Part shown: one piece after another, positions 9,919 through 17,885 of the stretch
How the letters are laid out: every line of letters begins with the position of its first letter
How positions within the stretch are numbered: position 1 is the first letter of the stretch
Source of the DNA: an uncultured Collinsella sp.
GTDB taxonomy: Bacteria > Actinomycetota > Coriobacteriia > Coriobacteriales > Coriobacteriaceae
Direction of reading: 5' to 3'
Assembly (NCBI GenBank): GCA_902494625.1
Contig: CABUUB010000010.1
Coordinates: 1 to 40,005 of the forward strand
DNA length: 40,005 nt
Notes under the pieces: generated by a model
Told to the model about the DNA's origin: nothing
The model's database searches: none
Seen by the model: only the letters and a program-made list of their open reading frames with translations
Made by a program: the position numbers and the translations under genes

Positions 9919-11139
9919 GTGGGTAACCACTTCCGTACCTCCGGTGCGGGCGATGACACCCCCAAGACGCAGCCGAGCGTCGCGGGTAACCGTTTCGCCA
10001 CTCCGGATTCAGAGGATCAGCTGTTTAGCCCGATCCCCGCGCAGCCGGCAGATCAGGCACAGCCGGCATCAGATCCCTTTGCCTACAACCCTACCAACGA
10101 TGTCGCGCTTTCCGGTGCGGCGGGCTTTGAGCCTGTCCAGACGGTGACTGCCCGCGTGGCTCAGCCTCAGGCGAGCGCTGTCGCGCCGCAGCCCACCATG
10201 GCCGGCATCCCCGACCCCATGGCCCCTGCGGCTCCCGCGCCGCAGCCCGCGCAGTCCGGTCTTTTTGCCGGCATTCCCGACCCCACGCAGCCTGCGGCTC
10301 CCGTGGTCGAGCGCGATCAGGCCGCCGAGGTCGCAAGCCTCGACAACGCGCTCAACAACCCCGACTTCACGTCGGTGTTTGCGCCCATCGACCCGCAGGC
10401 CAGCCGCAAAAAGATGGCCAAGCAGGCCGGTGTCGAGCCCGTCATCCTTATGGAGCACGTCACCAAGATCTATCCGACGCAGCCCAACAAGCCTGCACTC
10501 GACGACATCAACATCGAGATCTATCCGGGCGAGTTCGTCTTTTTGGTCGGTCACTCCGGCTCGGGTAAGACCACGCTGCTGTCGACGCTCAACCGCGACG
10601 TCAAGCCCACAAGCGGTCGCATTTTGGTCGCCGGCCAGGATCTCATGAAGATCAAGAACCGCAAGGTTCCGTTCCTGCGTCGTCAGATTGGCGCCGTGTT
10701 CCAGGACTTTAAGCTCCTGCCGCAAAAGACCGCCTACGAAAACGTGGCGTTTGCCCTGCAGTGCATCGGCAAGCCCAAGGGCGTCATTCGCAGCCAGGTG
10801 CCCGAGGTGCTGCGTCTGGTCGGTCTGGCCGACCAGATGGACTCGTTGCCCGATCAGCTTTCCGGTGGCGAGCAACAGCGCGTGGCCGTTGCCCGCGCTA
10901 TGGTCAACCGCCCGCCGCTGCTGATTTGCGACGAGCCCACGGGCAACCTCGACCCGGCGATTTCGCTGGGCATCATGAAGCTGCTCGAGCGCATTAACCG
11001 CACCGGTACCACCGTGATTGTCGCTACGCACGACCGCGAGATGGTCGATAGCATGCACCGTCGCGTGATCGCCCTCGAGGGCGGCCACGTAATCCGCGAC
11101 CAGGAGAGGGGAGGTTACGGCAACTATGGCACCAACTAA
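9919..11139 (+). CDS. ftsE: Cell-division ATPase FtsE with long disordered N-terminal extension
   Basis: FtsE is the ATPase of the FtsEX complex, which sits at the division septum and activates peptidoglycan hydrolases. The ABC domain spans residues about 172-406: Walker A G211-HSGSGKTT, signature L314-SGGEQQR, Walker B ending D338-E339. Ordinary FtsE has about 225 residues. Here a Pro/Ala/Gln-rich, low-complexity extension of about 170 residues precedes it, with a repeated AGIPDP motif at 95-100 and 117-122. The GTG start has AAGGAG five bases upstream, and no better internal start is visible before the ABC domain, so the extension is probably real. The gene overlaps ftsX by 14 bases. Confidence 0.93.
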   Translation: MGNHFRTSGAGDDTPKTQPSVAGNRFATPDSEDQLFSPIPAQPADQAQPASDPFAYNPTNDVALSGAAGFEPVQTVTARVAQPQASAVAPQPTMAGIPDPMAPAAPAPQPAQSGLFAGIPDPTQPAAPVVERDQAAEVASLDNALNNPDFTSVFAPIDPQASRKKMAKQAGVEPVILMEHVTKIYPTQPNKPALDDINIEIYPGEFVFLVGHSGSGKTTLLSTLNRDVKPTSGRILVAGQDLMKIKNRKVPFLRRQIGAVFQDFKLLPQKTAYENVAFALQCIGKPKGVIRSQVPEVLRLVGLADQMDSLPDQLSGGEQQRVAVARAMVNRPPLLICDEPTGNLDPAISLGIMKLLERINRTGTTVIVATHDREMVDSMHRRVIALEGGHVIRDQERGGYGNYGTN

Positions 11140-12046
11140 CGTGGGTTACTCGCTCAAAGAGGCAATCAGCCACTTCTTCCGTAACTGGACCACCTCGCTC
11201 GGCGCCGTCATCACGATTTTCCTTTCGCTGTTTATCATCGGCCTGTTCATTATGGGTTCCGCGATGCTGAACTCCGTGATCGGCACCGTCGAGGATCAGG
11301 TCGTCATCAACGCCTTTATTAGCGATGACGCCGACCAGGCAGATGTTCAGGCCTTTGAGGCCGAGCTCAAGACGTGGAGCAACGTCAAGTCCGTGACGTA
11401 CAAGGATAAGGGCGACGCACTGGCCGAGTACACGAGCAAGATGTCGGGTAACGCCGACGCTACCATGAGCGCGCTCGACGGTCAGAACCCGCTGCCGGCT
11501 TCGTTTGCCATCGAGATGGACGATCCGTCCATGGTCGAGAGCACGGCCCAGAAGCTCAAGAAGAACGCCGATTTTCAGAAGATCGCGGACGACGGCGACG
11601 TCAACGCGAGCGTTCTGTACGGCCAGGAGGAAGTGAGCCGCCTGTTTCAGGTGACGAACTACGTCCGTCTCGCCGCTGTGGTGCTCGTCGGCCTGCTGAC
11701 CTTTATCGCGTTCATTTTCATTAACAACACGATTCGCCTGTCCATTACGGCGCGTCGTCGTGAGATCGCGATCATGCGTCTGGTGGGCGCAAGCAACGGC
11801 TTCATTCGCGGGCCGTTCATTACCGAGGGCGTGCTGCAGGCCATTTTGGGCTCACTGCTTTCCATCGGCGTGCTGGAGCTGCTGCGTAACCTGATGGTTC
11901 CGCGTCTGCAGGAGAGCATCGGCTGGATGTCGTTTGCGCTGCCGATGCAGTACTACCTGGTGACCTACGCCGCGCTGATTTTGGTCGGCGTCATTATCGG
12001 TCTCTTTGGTTCCGCCATCGCCATGCGCCGCTATCTGCGCGTGTAG
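11126..12046 (+). CDS. ftsX: Cell-division membrane protein FtsX
   Basis: FtsX is the membrane partner of FtsE and passes its ATPase cycle to an extracellular hydrolase. The 306-residue protein has the FtsX plan: a first transmembrane segment at about 23-47, an extracellular domain of about 110 residues, then three C-terminal transmembrane segments with the cytosolic RREIAIMRLVGAS loop. The ATG lies inside the end of ftsE and is preceded by GGGGAGG. No hydrolase gene follows; the next gene is an exoribonuclease, so the partner enzyme must be encoded elsewhere. Confidence 0.95.
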   Translation: MAPTNVGYSLKEAISHFFRNWTTSLGAVITIFLSLFIIGLFIMGSAMLNSVIGTVEDQVVINAFISDDADQADVQAFEAELKTWSNVKSVTYKDKGDALAEYTSKMSGNADATMSALDGQNPLPASFAIEMDDPSMVESTAQKLKKNADFQKIADDGDVNASVLYGQEEVSRLFQVTNYVRLAAVVLVGLLTFIAFIFINNTIRLSITARRREIAIMRLVGASNGFIRGPFITEGVLQAILGSLLSIGVLELLRNLMVPRLQESIGWMSFALPMQYYLVTYAALILVGVIIGLFGSAIAMRRYLRV

Positions 12047-12069
12047 GCGTGGCCGGAATTCGTTCCTTC

Positions 12070-12104
12070 AACGGGTCGTCTCTTTTGGGGGCGGCCCGTT
12101 TTTT
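12070..12104 (+). terminator. Rho-independent terminator of ftsEX
   Basis: An 11-bp stem with G-U pairs (12070-12080 with 12090-12100) is followed by six T. It abuts the large palindrome at 12104. Confidence 0.85.
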
Positions 12105-12189
12105 GATCCCTTGGGGACGGCAGGATTGCGGATCATCGCGGCGCTGGTCTATCTATGTGACCCGCAATCCTGCCGTCCCCAAGGGATCA
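12104..12189. repeat. 86-bp palindrome with perfect 28-bp arms
   Basis: Arms 12104-12131 and 12162-12189 are exact reverse complements around a 30-nt loop. It starts at the T-run of the ftsX terminator. The arm includes CTTGGGGACGG, the GTCCCC word shared with other palindromes here, and part of its outer arm (CCCCAAGGGATCA) recurs near 24427. Confidence 0.9.
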
Positions 12190-12239
12190 TTTGGGTAGAC
12201 TCTTGGGGTGTAAACGGCCATCGATAGTAAGGAGGCGCC

Positions 12240-14375
12240 ATGGGGCGCAATAACAAGCATAAGCGTGGAGCTCGCAATAAGCGCGGGCCGGTGCGCAGCG
12301 AGCGTCGCCCGAGTCTGACCGGACGCGTGCAGCTCCATGAGCATAGCGCCTACGTTGTAACCGAAAACGGCGACTACAAGGTCATGGGCCGCGGCAAGCG
12401 TGAGATTATGGACGGCGATACCGTTGCCGTGAGCATTAAGAACAGCCCGCATGGCGAGCGACGCGCCGTAATCGAGGGCGTCGTCGAGCGTGCAGCCATT
12501 AGTGTGGTGGGCACGTACCAGACCGCCGGCCCGCTCGGGGTGATCGAGCCGCTTGATTCTCGCCTTAAGGCCGATTTCTTTATTCTGCCGGAGGACGCCT
12601 CGGCGGAGCGCTTGGGCGTTCATCCGGGTGATGCGGTCGTCGCACGCATTCTGACATATCCGACGCGCCTGGAATCGGGCACCGTGACGATCGAGCGCCG
12701 TATTGGCGGCGATGATGCGCCCGATCTGGGCGTTCAGTATGTGATGGCGCGCTATGGCTATACCGATACGTATCCCGAGGCCGCGCTAGCCGAGGCCGAG
12801 GCACTTTCGCTCGATGTGGCCTCGGCACTCAAGGACCCGCTCCGCCGAGACCTGCGCGACCGCTTTGTCATCACGATTGACCCGGTCGACGCGCGCGACT
12901 TTGACGACGCCATCTCGCTGGAGCGCACGCTCGCGGGTGGCTACAAGCTGGGTGTCCATATTGCCGACGTTTCGCACTATGTTGCCTGGGACGGACATAT
13001 CGATCTGGAAGCCCGCCATCGCACGACGTCGGTGTATCTTGCCGATCGCGTTCTGCCCATGTTGCCCGAGCGCCTGTCGAACGATTTGTGCTCGCTGCGT
13101 CCCGACGAGGACCGCCTGGCGTTTACCGTCGACATTGAGCTCGACGCGCAGGGTCGCGTGCGCCATTACGATCCCTATCCCAGCGTGATTCGCTCGCGCG
13201 TGCGCATGGACTATGACGGCGCCGAGGCGCTGCTGGTACGTGCCGGTGCGGTGGAGTATTCGGTGCTGGAGGGTGCCGCCGAGGATGTTGCCGCGGTTGA
13301 AGCCTCGCGCGAGGAAGCGCTCGAGCGCGGGCTTGCGTGCGAGGAAACCGCTCGCGGCCATAACGTCGACTTGGGGGATTTCCTCGTAGCTGCCAACGAG
13401 CTCGCCGAGCTTCGCCGTTGTATTCGTCGCGCACGCGGTTCGGTCGACTTTGATACGGCCGAGATCCGTGCGCTGTTGGACGAGGACGGTGTGCCCGTGC
13501 AGATCGTGGCCCGTGAGCGCTCGTGTGCCACGTCTCTGATTGAGGAAGCCATGCTGCTGGCCAACGAGTGCGTGGCGGAGTGGCTGGCCGACCGCGATAT
13601 CGAGGCCTGCTATCGCGTGCACGACGATCCCAGTCCCGACAGCTTGCACGGTGCCGCCGTGGCGCTGGCACAGCTGGACATCATCGATGACCGTCGCGCG
13701 GCAGGCATTGCTCTGGGAAGCCCCGACGAGCTGCAGGCGGCGGTTGATGCCGCAGCCGGTACGGCCAACGCGCCGCTCGTCAACACGTTGCTGCTGCGCA
13801 GTATGCAGCGCGCACTGTACAAGCCGCGCAACGAGGGTCACTTTGCACTTGCCGCACCGTGCTATTGCCACTTTACGAGCCCCATTCGCCGCTATCCCGA
13901 CCTGGTGGTGCATCGCGTACTCAAGCTGCAGCTGGCCTACGAGCAGCTGGGCGGCAAGGACGCCTTGGTGCGTACGCCGCGGCTGATCGGTAAGGGTCGC
14001 GAGTCCCTGCCGCGCATCCTGCCGCAAATCTGCCGCGCGTGCAGCGATGCCGAGCGTGCGGCCGACGCCGCCAGCCATGCGACGCAAAAGATCAAGATCG
14101 CCCAGTACTACGAGGACCGCTTGGGCGAGCGCTATGCCGGAACGATCTCGTGGGTCAGCAGCATGGGCCTCTTTGTGCGCCTGGATCTGACACAGGTTGA
14201 GGGTTTGGTTTCGATCAAGAGTCTGGGCAACGAGTGGTTCGAGTTTGATGAGGACGCGCTCACGCTTACGGGCGCCGACACGGGGACTCGCTATGAGCTG
14301 GGGCAGCGCGTGATCATCGAGGTCTCGCGCGTCAACACCACGCGCGGGCACTTGGATTTCAGGCTTATTCATTAG
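12240..14375 (+). CDS. rnr: RNase R family 3'-5' exoribonuclease
   Basis: RNase R degrades structured RNA from the 3' end and takes part in tmRNA-linked decay and ribosomal RNA quality control. The 711-residue protein has a basic N-terminus (KHKRGARNKRG), cold-shock-like domains up to about 190, the RNB catalytic domain and a C-terminal S1 domain (from about 625). The catalytic acidic cluster is in D214-PVDARDFDDA; the tail of the RNB domain shows HFTSPIRRYPDLVVHR. The ATG has a perfect AAGGAGG site. RNase II is the alternative, but the basic N-terminus and length favour RNase R. smpB, its usual functional partner, is about 8.5 kb downstream. Confidence 0.92.
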   Translation: MGRNNKHKRGARNKRGPVRSERRPSLTGRVQLHEHSAYVVTENGDYKVMGRGKREIMDGDTVAVSIKNSPHGERRAVIEGVVERAAISVVGTYQTAGPLGVIEPLDSRLKADFFILPEDASAERLGVHPGDAVVARILTYPTRLESGTVTIERRIGGDDAPDLGVQYVMARYGYTDTYPEAALAEAEALSLDVASALKDPLRRDLRDRFVITIDPVDARDFDDAISLERTLAGGYKLGVHIADVSHYVAWDGHIDLEARHRTTSVYLADRVLPMLPERLSNDLCSLRPDEDRLAFTVDIELDAQGRVRHYDPYPSVIRSRVRMDYDGAEALLVRAGAVEYSVLEGAAEDVAAVEASREEALERGLACEETARGHNVDLGDFLVAANELAELRRCIRRARGSVDFDTAEIRALLDEDGVPVQIVARERSCATSLIEEAMLLANECVAEWLADRDIEACYRVHDDPSPDSLHGAAVALAQLDIIDDRRAAGIALGSPDELQAAVDAAAGTANAPLVNTLLLRSMQRALYKPRNEGHFALAAPCYCHFTSPIRRYPDLVVHRVLKLQLAYEQLGGKDALVRTPRLIGKGRESLPRILPQICRACSDAERAADAASHATQKIKIAQYYEDRLGERYAGTISWVSSMGLFVRLDLTQVEGLVSIKSLGNEWFEFDEDALTLTGADTGTRYELGQRVIIEVSRVNTTRGHLDFRLIH

Positions 14376-14403
14376 CCGGAATTTGGTGATTGATAGAGAA
14401 CGG

Positions 14404-14429
14404 GGCGGTCTTTTGGGGCCGCCTTTTTT
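14404..14429 (+). terminator. Rho-independent terminator of rnr
   Basis: A 7-bp stem with one G-U pair (14404-14410 with 14417-14423) is followed by six T. Confidence 0.85.
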
Positions 14430-14486
14430 GTGGCGCATCAATTGCCTTGCCGCCCGCGCGCTTGCGTCTTCCACCTGCTATAGGGG

Positions 14487-14528
14487 AGATAAAACCTACC
14501 AAAATAAACCTGTCCCTTTTTGGGAGGT
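14487..14528. repeat. 42-bp dispersed hairpin repeat, copy 2
   Basis: It matches the block at 994-1035 at 39 of 42 positions. One arm change (A opposite G) weakens the stem relative to copy 1. It ends 21 bp before the start of the serine recombinase. Confidence 0.8.
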
Positions 14529-14549
14529 TTACGAGAGAGCGGGGATGAG

Positions 14550-15155
14550 ATGGCAACGGTGTACGGGTATGCGCGGGTGAGCTCGCGTGATCAAAATCTG
14601 AATCGGCAGCTGGATGCTCTGGGCGCCTATGGCGTGGAACCGGCGAATATCTTTGCCGACCATGCGAGCGGCAAGGACTTCGATCGGCCGCGGTATCGCG
14701 AGCTGCTGTGCGCGTTGGATTCCGGTGATGTGCTGGTGGTACTTTCCATTGATCGGCTGGGCCGTAACTACAGCGAGATTCTCGAGGAATGGCGGTGCAT
14801 AACCAAAGAGCTCGGCGCCGCCATCGTGGTGCTGGACATGCCATTGCTCGACACGCGCGCCAGAGACTGTGGCGGGTCGGACGTGACGAGCGCGTTGATT
14901 GCCGATATTGTTTTGCAGCTGCTGAGCTATGTGGCACAGGTGGAGCGCGAGAACATTCACCGGCGCCAAGCCGAGGGCATTGCGGCGGCGCGAGCGCGCG
15001 GCGTGCGCTTTGGCCGGCCCCGCAAGCCCTGTCCTCCGCAATTCGAGCTGGTGCGCGATACCTACGAGGCGGGTGATATCACGCGGAGTCAGGCGGCAAA
15101 GCGGCTAGGCGTGTGCGTGGGGACGTTCGATCGCTGGATGCGCGAGATGGAGTAG
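14550..15155 (+). CDS. Serine recombinase of the resolvase/invertase family
   Basis: The 201-residue protein has a complete small serine recombinase plan. The catalytic serine is in ARVSS (S11), the conserved arginine motif is D68-RLGRN, an E helix with EREN follows, and a C-terminal helix-turn-helix occupies about 177-201 (SQAAKRLGVCVGTFDRW). Such enzymes invert or resolve DNA at short sites through a covalent serine-DNA link. No transposase, second recombination gene or invertible promoter is visible next to it, so it is either a domesticated enzyme or a remnant. The ATG at 14550 brings the first residues to MATVYGYARVS, as in the family; its ribosome site is weak. A 42-bp hairpin repeat lies just upstream. 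Confidence 0.9.
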   Translation: MATVYGYARVSSRDQNLNRQLDALGAYGVEPANIFADHASGKDFDRPRYRELLCALDSGDVLVVLSIDRLGRNYSEILEEWRCITKELGAAIVVLDMPLLDTRARDCGGSDVTSALIADIVLQLLSYVAQVERENIHRRQAEGIAAARARGVRFGRPRKPCPPQFELVRDTYEAGDITRSQAAKRLGVCVGTFDRWMREME

Positions 15156-15180
15156 GGGCGCCACGGTCCTTTGGCGCCCC
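15155..15180 (+). terminator. Hairpin at the end of the recombinase gene
   Basis: A 9-bp perfect stem (15155-15163 with 15172-15180) with an 8-nt loop overlaps the stop codon. There is no proper T-run, so termination is uncertain. Confidence 0.5.
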
Positions 15181-15266
15181 GATTCGAACATTTTGGATTT
15201 CGCTACGGCGACAGCTGCATTTGGGGGTACACTCGCTGCTGCTCAAAAAATGACGGAGGTTAGCCC

Positions 15267-15845
15267 TTGGCGCGTGTGAAGCACATAGTCGGATGGATTT
15301 CGGTTGCCCTGCTGGTCGTGACGCTGGCAAGTATTTGGATGCTGACGGAGCAAAACGTGGAACAGACGTCGTCGCTCAGCGAGTCCACTGCGCGCGCGGT
15401 GGAAGGACAGGCCGCGGACGTGCGGCCCGACGCCGCGCAGGAGTCCCAGACGGGGGATGCCGTCGAGGGCGCGGATTCAACGATTGCCGCCGTTCATCCC
15501 GACCCGCTTGCCCCTGTTCGTCTGTGGATGGGTGCCAACATTCGTCGCGTCGCACATACCGTTGAGTTCTTCTTTGTAGGGCTGTTTGCTTCGGCGACAG
15601 TGGCATGCCTGGGCGAGTGCCTGCCATGCGCGCGATTCCGGTATGTACTCGCTCTGCTCTTTTGCGCCGTCTGCTCTGTCGGTGACCAAGTGCACAAGAT
15701 CTTTGTTCCCGGTCGTCATTTCGACGTGATCGACCTGAGCTTCGATGCCGCGGGCTACGTTGTCGCCATGCTGTTGGTGCTGTTGGCCGCCGTGCTGGTT
15801 CAGCGCGCGACCTGTCCCATTGGCGCCCATACGAGACGTCGTTAA
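15267..15845 (+). CDS. VanZ-like membrane protein
   Basis: The 192-residue protein starts at TTG with GGAGG seven bases before it. It has an N-terminal hydrophobic segment (about 6-26), an acidic outer loop (about 30-80), and then three membrane segments. VanZ-family landmarks are R93-R94-V-A-H97-T-V-E100-F and the G139-DQVHKIFVPGR stretch followed by DVIDLSFDAAG. VanZ itself gives low-level teicoplanin resistance, but most family members have no known job, so I do not infer resistance. The long acidic loop between the first and second segments is larger than usual. Confidence 0.8.
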   Translation: MARVKHIVGWISVALLVVTLASIWMLTEQNVEQTSSLSESTARAVEGQAADVRPDAAQESQTGDAVEGADSTIAAVHPDPLAPVRLWMGANIRRVAHTVEFFFVGLFASATVACLGECLPCARFRYVLALLFCAVCSVGDQVHKIFVPGRHFDVIDLSFDAAGYVVAMLLVLLAAVLVQRATCPIGAHTRRR

Positions 15846-15917
15846 CAACCCTGTTACGAATAATGCGACCTCGATGAATCATTTTGTGTCGCGCGTATTT
15901 CCGAGCGGTCGGATTTG

Positions 15918-15946
15918 AGGGGCGAGCGGTAGAACGCTCGCCCTTT
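15918..15946 (+). terminator. Terminator of the VanZ-like gene
   Basis: A perfect 9-bp stem (15920-15928 with 15935-15943) with a 6-nt loop is followed by three T. Confidence 0.7.
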
Positions 15947-15968
15947 GTGCGCCACGATGCGGCACAAT

Positions 15969-15997
15969 GTACCGTAAAAGCTGTTTATATCCGGTAC
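15969..15997. promoter_or_regulatory. Inverted repeat upstream of murR, candidate MurR operator
   Basis: GTACCG (15969-15974) and CGGTAC (15992-15997) flank a 17-bp AT-rich centre containing TTTATAT. The element lies about 46 bp before the murR start, where an autoregulated RpiR-type gene would carry its operator. This rests on position and symmetry only. Confidence 0.4.
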
Positions 15998-16042
15998 GAA
16001 TCGTTCGTTGGTCTTTAATTCTTCTCAACGGAGGTGTTTGAG

Positions 16043-16894
16043 ATGACAAACGGATTGCTTTTAAGGCTTCGCGAGCGTGAGCTCAGCGCGAGTCCGGCGG
16101 AACGCAATGTCATCGCATACGTGAGTGCTCATCCGCATGAGGTGGTCGGGCTGTCCGTCCGCGGTCTTGCCGATGCCACGTTCTCCTCGCCCTCGAGCAT
16201 TTTGCGTTTTTGCAAGCGCTTGGGTTTTGCGGGCTACAAGGAGTTCCAGCGCGAACTGATTGCCGAACTGGCGCTCCTGGGTGACAAGAAAGACGTTGCC
16301 CTCGAGGACATCTCCATGGACGACAGCGTCGAACGTATCGTGGGGAAGGTGATGAAAAGCAACGTGCGCACAATCGAGGCAACGGCGCGAACGCTCGATT
16401 ACACCGTCTTGGAGCGATGTGCGGCCCATCTTAAGCGGGCACGCGCGGTCAATCTGTTCGGTATCGGTGCCTCTCGTTTGGTTGCGCACGATCTAGCGCA
16501 AAAGCTCATGCGTGTTGACAAAGAGTGCCATCTGTACGACGACTGGCATGATCAGCTCCTGTGTGCCAAGAACATGCATGAGGGCGATATGGCAATCGCC
16601 TTTAGCTACTCGGGCTTAACGCAAGAAGTGCTGGACTGCACCGTCGAGGCTCAACGTCACAACTGTCCCGTTGTGGCCGTGACCAAGGTAGACGGATCGT
16701 CCAAGCTTGCCACCATGGCCGATGCCGTGCTCGGCGTTGCTGCAAGCGAGCCCTTGGTCCGCAGCGGTGCCATGGCCTCGCGTATGGCCCAGCTTATGGT
16801 TGTCGATGCCCTGTACGCTGCTTACGTTGCCAGCGACTACGAGCGGGCGACGCATGTCATTAAGCAAAACTACATCGAGAAACAGGAAAGATGA
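16043..16894 (+). CDS. murR: RpiR-family transcriptional regulator (MurR-like)
   Basis: The 283-residue protein has an N-terminal RpiR helix-turn-helix (about 1-77; motif SSPSSILRFCKRLGFAGYKEFQ) and a C-terminal SIS sugar-phosphate-binding domain (about 125-260; LFGIGASRLVAHDLAQKLMR). MurR proteins repress MurNAc genes and respond to MurNAc-6-phosphate. Its place ten bases upstream of murQ makes that ligand likely. The ATG at 16043 has GGAGG eight bases before it; an in-frame GTG at 16034 overlaps that site and is rejected. It is the first gene of the mur cluster and is probably autoregulated through the inverted repeat at 15969. Confidence 0.87.
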   Translation: MTNGLLLRLRERELSASPAERNVIAYVSAHPHEVVGLSVRGLADATFSSPSSILRFCKRLGFAGYKEFQRELIAELALLGDKKDVALEDISMDDSVERIVGKVMKSNVRTIEATARTLDYTVLERCAAHLKRARAVNLFGIGASRLVAHDLAQKLMRVDKECHLYDDWHDQLLCAKNMHEGDMAIAFSYSGLTQEVLDCTVEAQRHNCPVVAVTKVDGSSKLATMADAVLGVAASEPLVRSGAMASRMAQLMVVDALYAAYVASDYERATHVIKQNYIEKQER

Positions 16895-16904
16895 GGTGAA
16901 TGAA

Positions 16905-17828
16905 ATGCTCGATTTAACAAAATTCACGACTGAACAGCGTAATCAAAGGTCAATGGACCTCGATACGATGACATCGCTGCAAATCGTCACGACGATGAAC
17001 GATGAGGATCTTCGTGCCGTCCAGTCGGTCACGAAAGTGTTGCCCCAGGTTGCCACAGCAATCGACTGGGCTGCTGAGGCACTCGAGCGCGGCGGGCGCG
17101 TCTTTTACATAGGTGCAGGCACCAGTGGCCGTCTGGGCGTGCTCGACGCTTCGGAGTGCCCGCCCACGTTTGGTGTGTCACCCGATCTGATTGTCGGGCT
17201 CATTGCCGGAGGCGAGACGGCGTTTATCAAGGCTGTCGAAGGTGCCGAAGACAGCGAGGAGCTTGGCGCGAGCGACCTGCGGGAGCATGGACTTTCGGAC
17301 AAGGATCTTGTCGTTGGCCTGGCAGCAAGCGGTCGTACTCCCTATGTGGTGGGCGGCCTTGTGTACGCTAAAGCAACTGGGTGCAAGACCATCGCAATTG
17401 CCTGTAACCAAGGGTCGAAGATCGGGGAGAGTGCAGATCTTGCCATTGAGCCCGTGCCCGGTCCCGAGGTGCTGACCGGCTCAACGAGGCTCAAGGCGGG
17501 AACGGTCCAAAAGCTCATTCTCAATATGATTTCGACCGGTGCCATGGTCAAGATTGGCAAGGTGTACCAAAACCTGATGGTCGATGTGCAGCAGACGAAC
17601 GAGAAGTTGGTGGTGCGCGGCCAGAACATCGTGATGGAGGCGACCGGCTGCACGCGCGAGCGCGCTGTTCAGGCGCTTGCAGATGCCGGCGGCCACGTAA
17701 AGACCGCTATTGTCTCGGTGCTGCTGGACTGCGATGTCGAGCAGGCTGCGGTGGCTCTCGAGCGGGCGCGCGGCCATGTCCGTTCTGCGGTGAGTGGCCA
17801 TGAGAAGGGCAACGCCGATGCCCAATAG
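16905..17828 (+). CDS. murQ: N-acetylmuramic acid 6-phosphate etherase
   Basis: MurQ removes the D-lactyl group from MurNAc-6-phosphate to give GlcNAc-6-phosphate and D-lactate in cell-wall sugar salvage. The 307-residue protein has the SIS-domain signature G70-AGTSGRLG, the two glutamates important in the family (E84 in DASECPP and E115 in GAEDSEE), and the conserved NEKLVVRG region. A C-terminal helical domain follows. The start is set by GAGG eight bases upstream, ten bases after the regulator's stop. Its neighbours (regulator, MurNAc transporter, MupG) agree with the assignment. Confidence 0.96.
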   Translation: MLDLTKFTTEQRNQRSMDLDTMTSLQIVTTMNDEDLRAVQSVTKVLPQVATAIDWAAEALERGGRVFYIGAGTSGRLGVLDASECPPTFGVSPDLIVGLIAGGETAFIKAVEGAEDSEELGASDLREHGLSDKDLVVGLAASGRTPYVVGGLVYAKATGCKTIAIACNQGSKIGESADLAIEPVPGPEVLTGSTRLKAGTVQKLILNMISTGAMVKIGKVYQNLMVDVQQTNEKLVVRGQNIVMEATGCTRERAVQALADAGGHVKTAIVSVLLDCDVEQAAVALERARGHVRSAVSGHEKGNADAQ

Positions 17829-17885
17829 GTGCACGGCGTGAGCAGATATGACATCAAGAAGAGGTACCCAATACAAGGAGGAGTT

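Noticed and set aside
14550..15155. Intact transposon or invertible element around the serine recombinase
   Set aside because: No transposase, terminal inverted repeats or paired inversion sites flank the gene; only one same-orientation hairpin repeat lies upstream.
15267..15845. Glycopeptide resistance gene vanZ
   Set aside because: The protein is only VanZ-like and no van genes are nearby; family membership alone does not indicate resistance.
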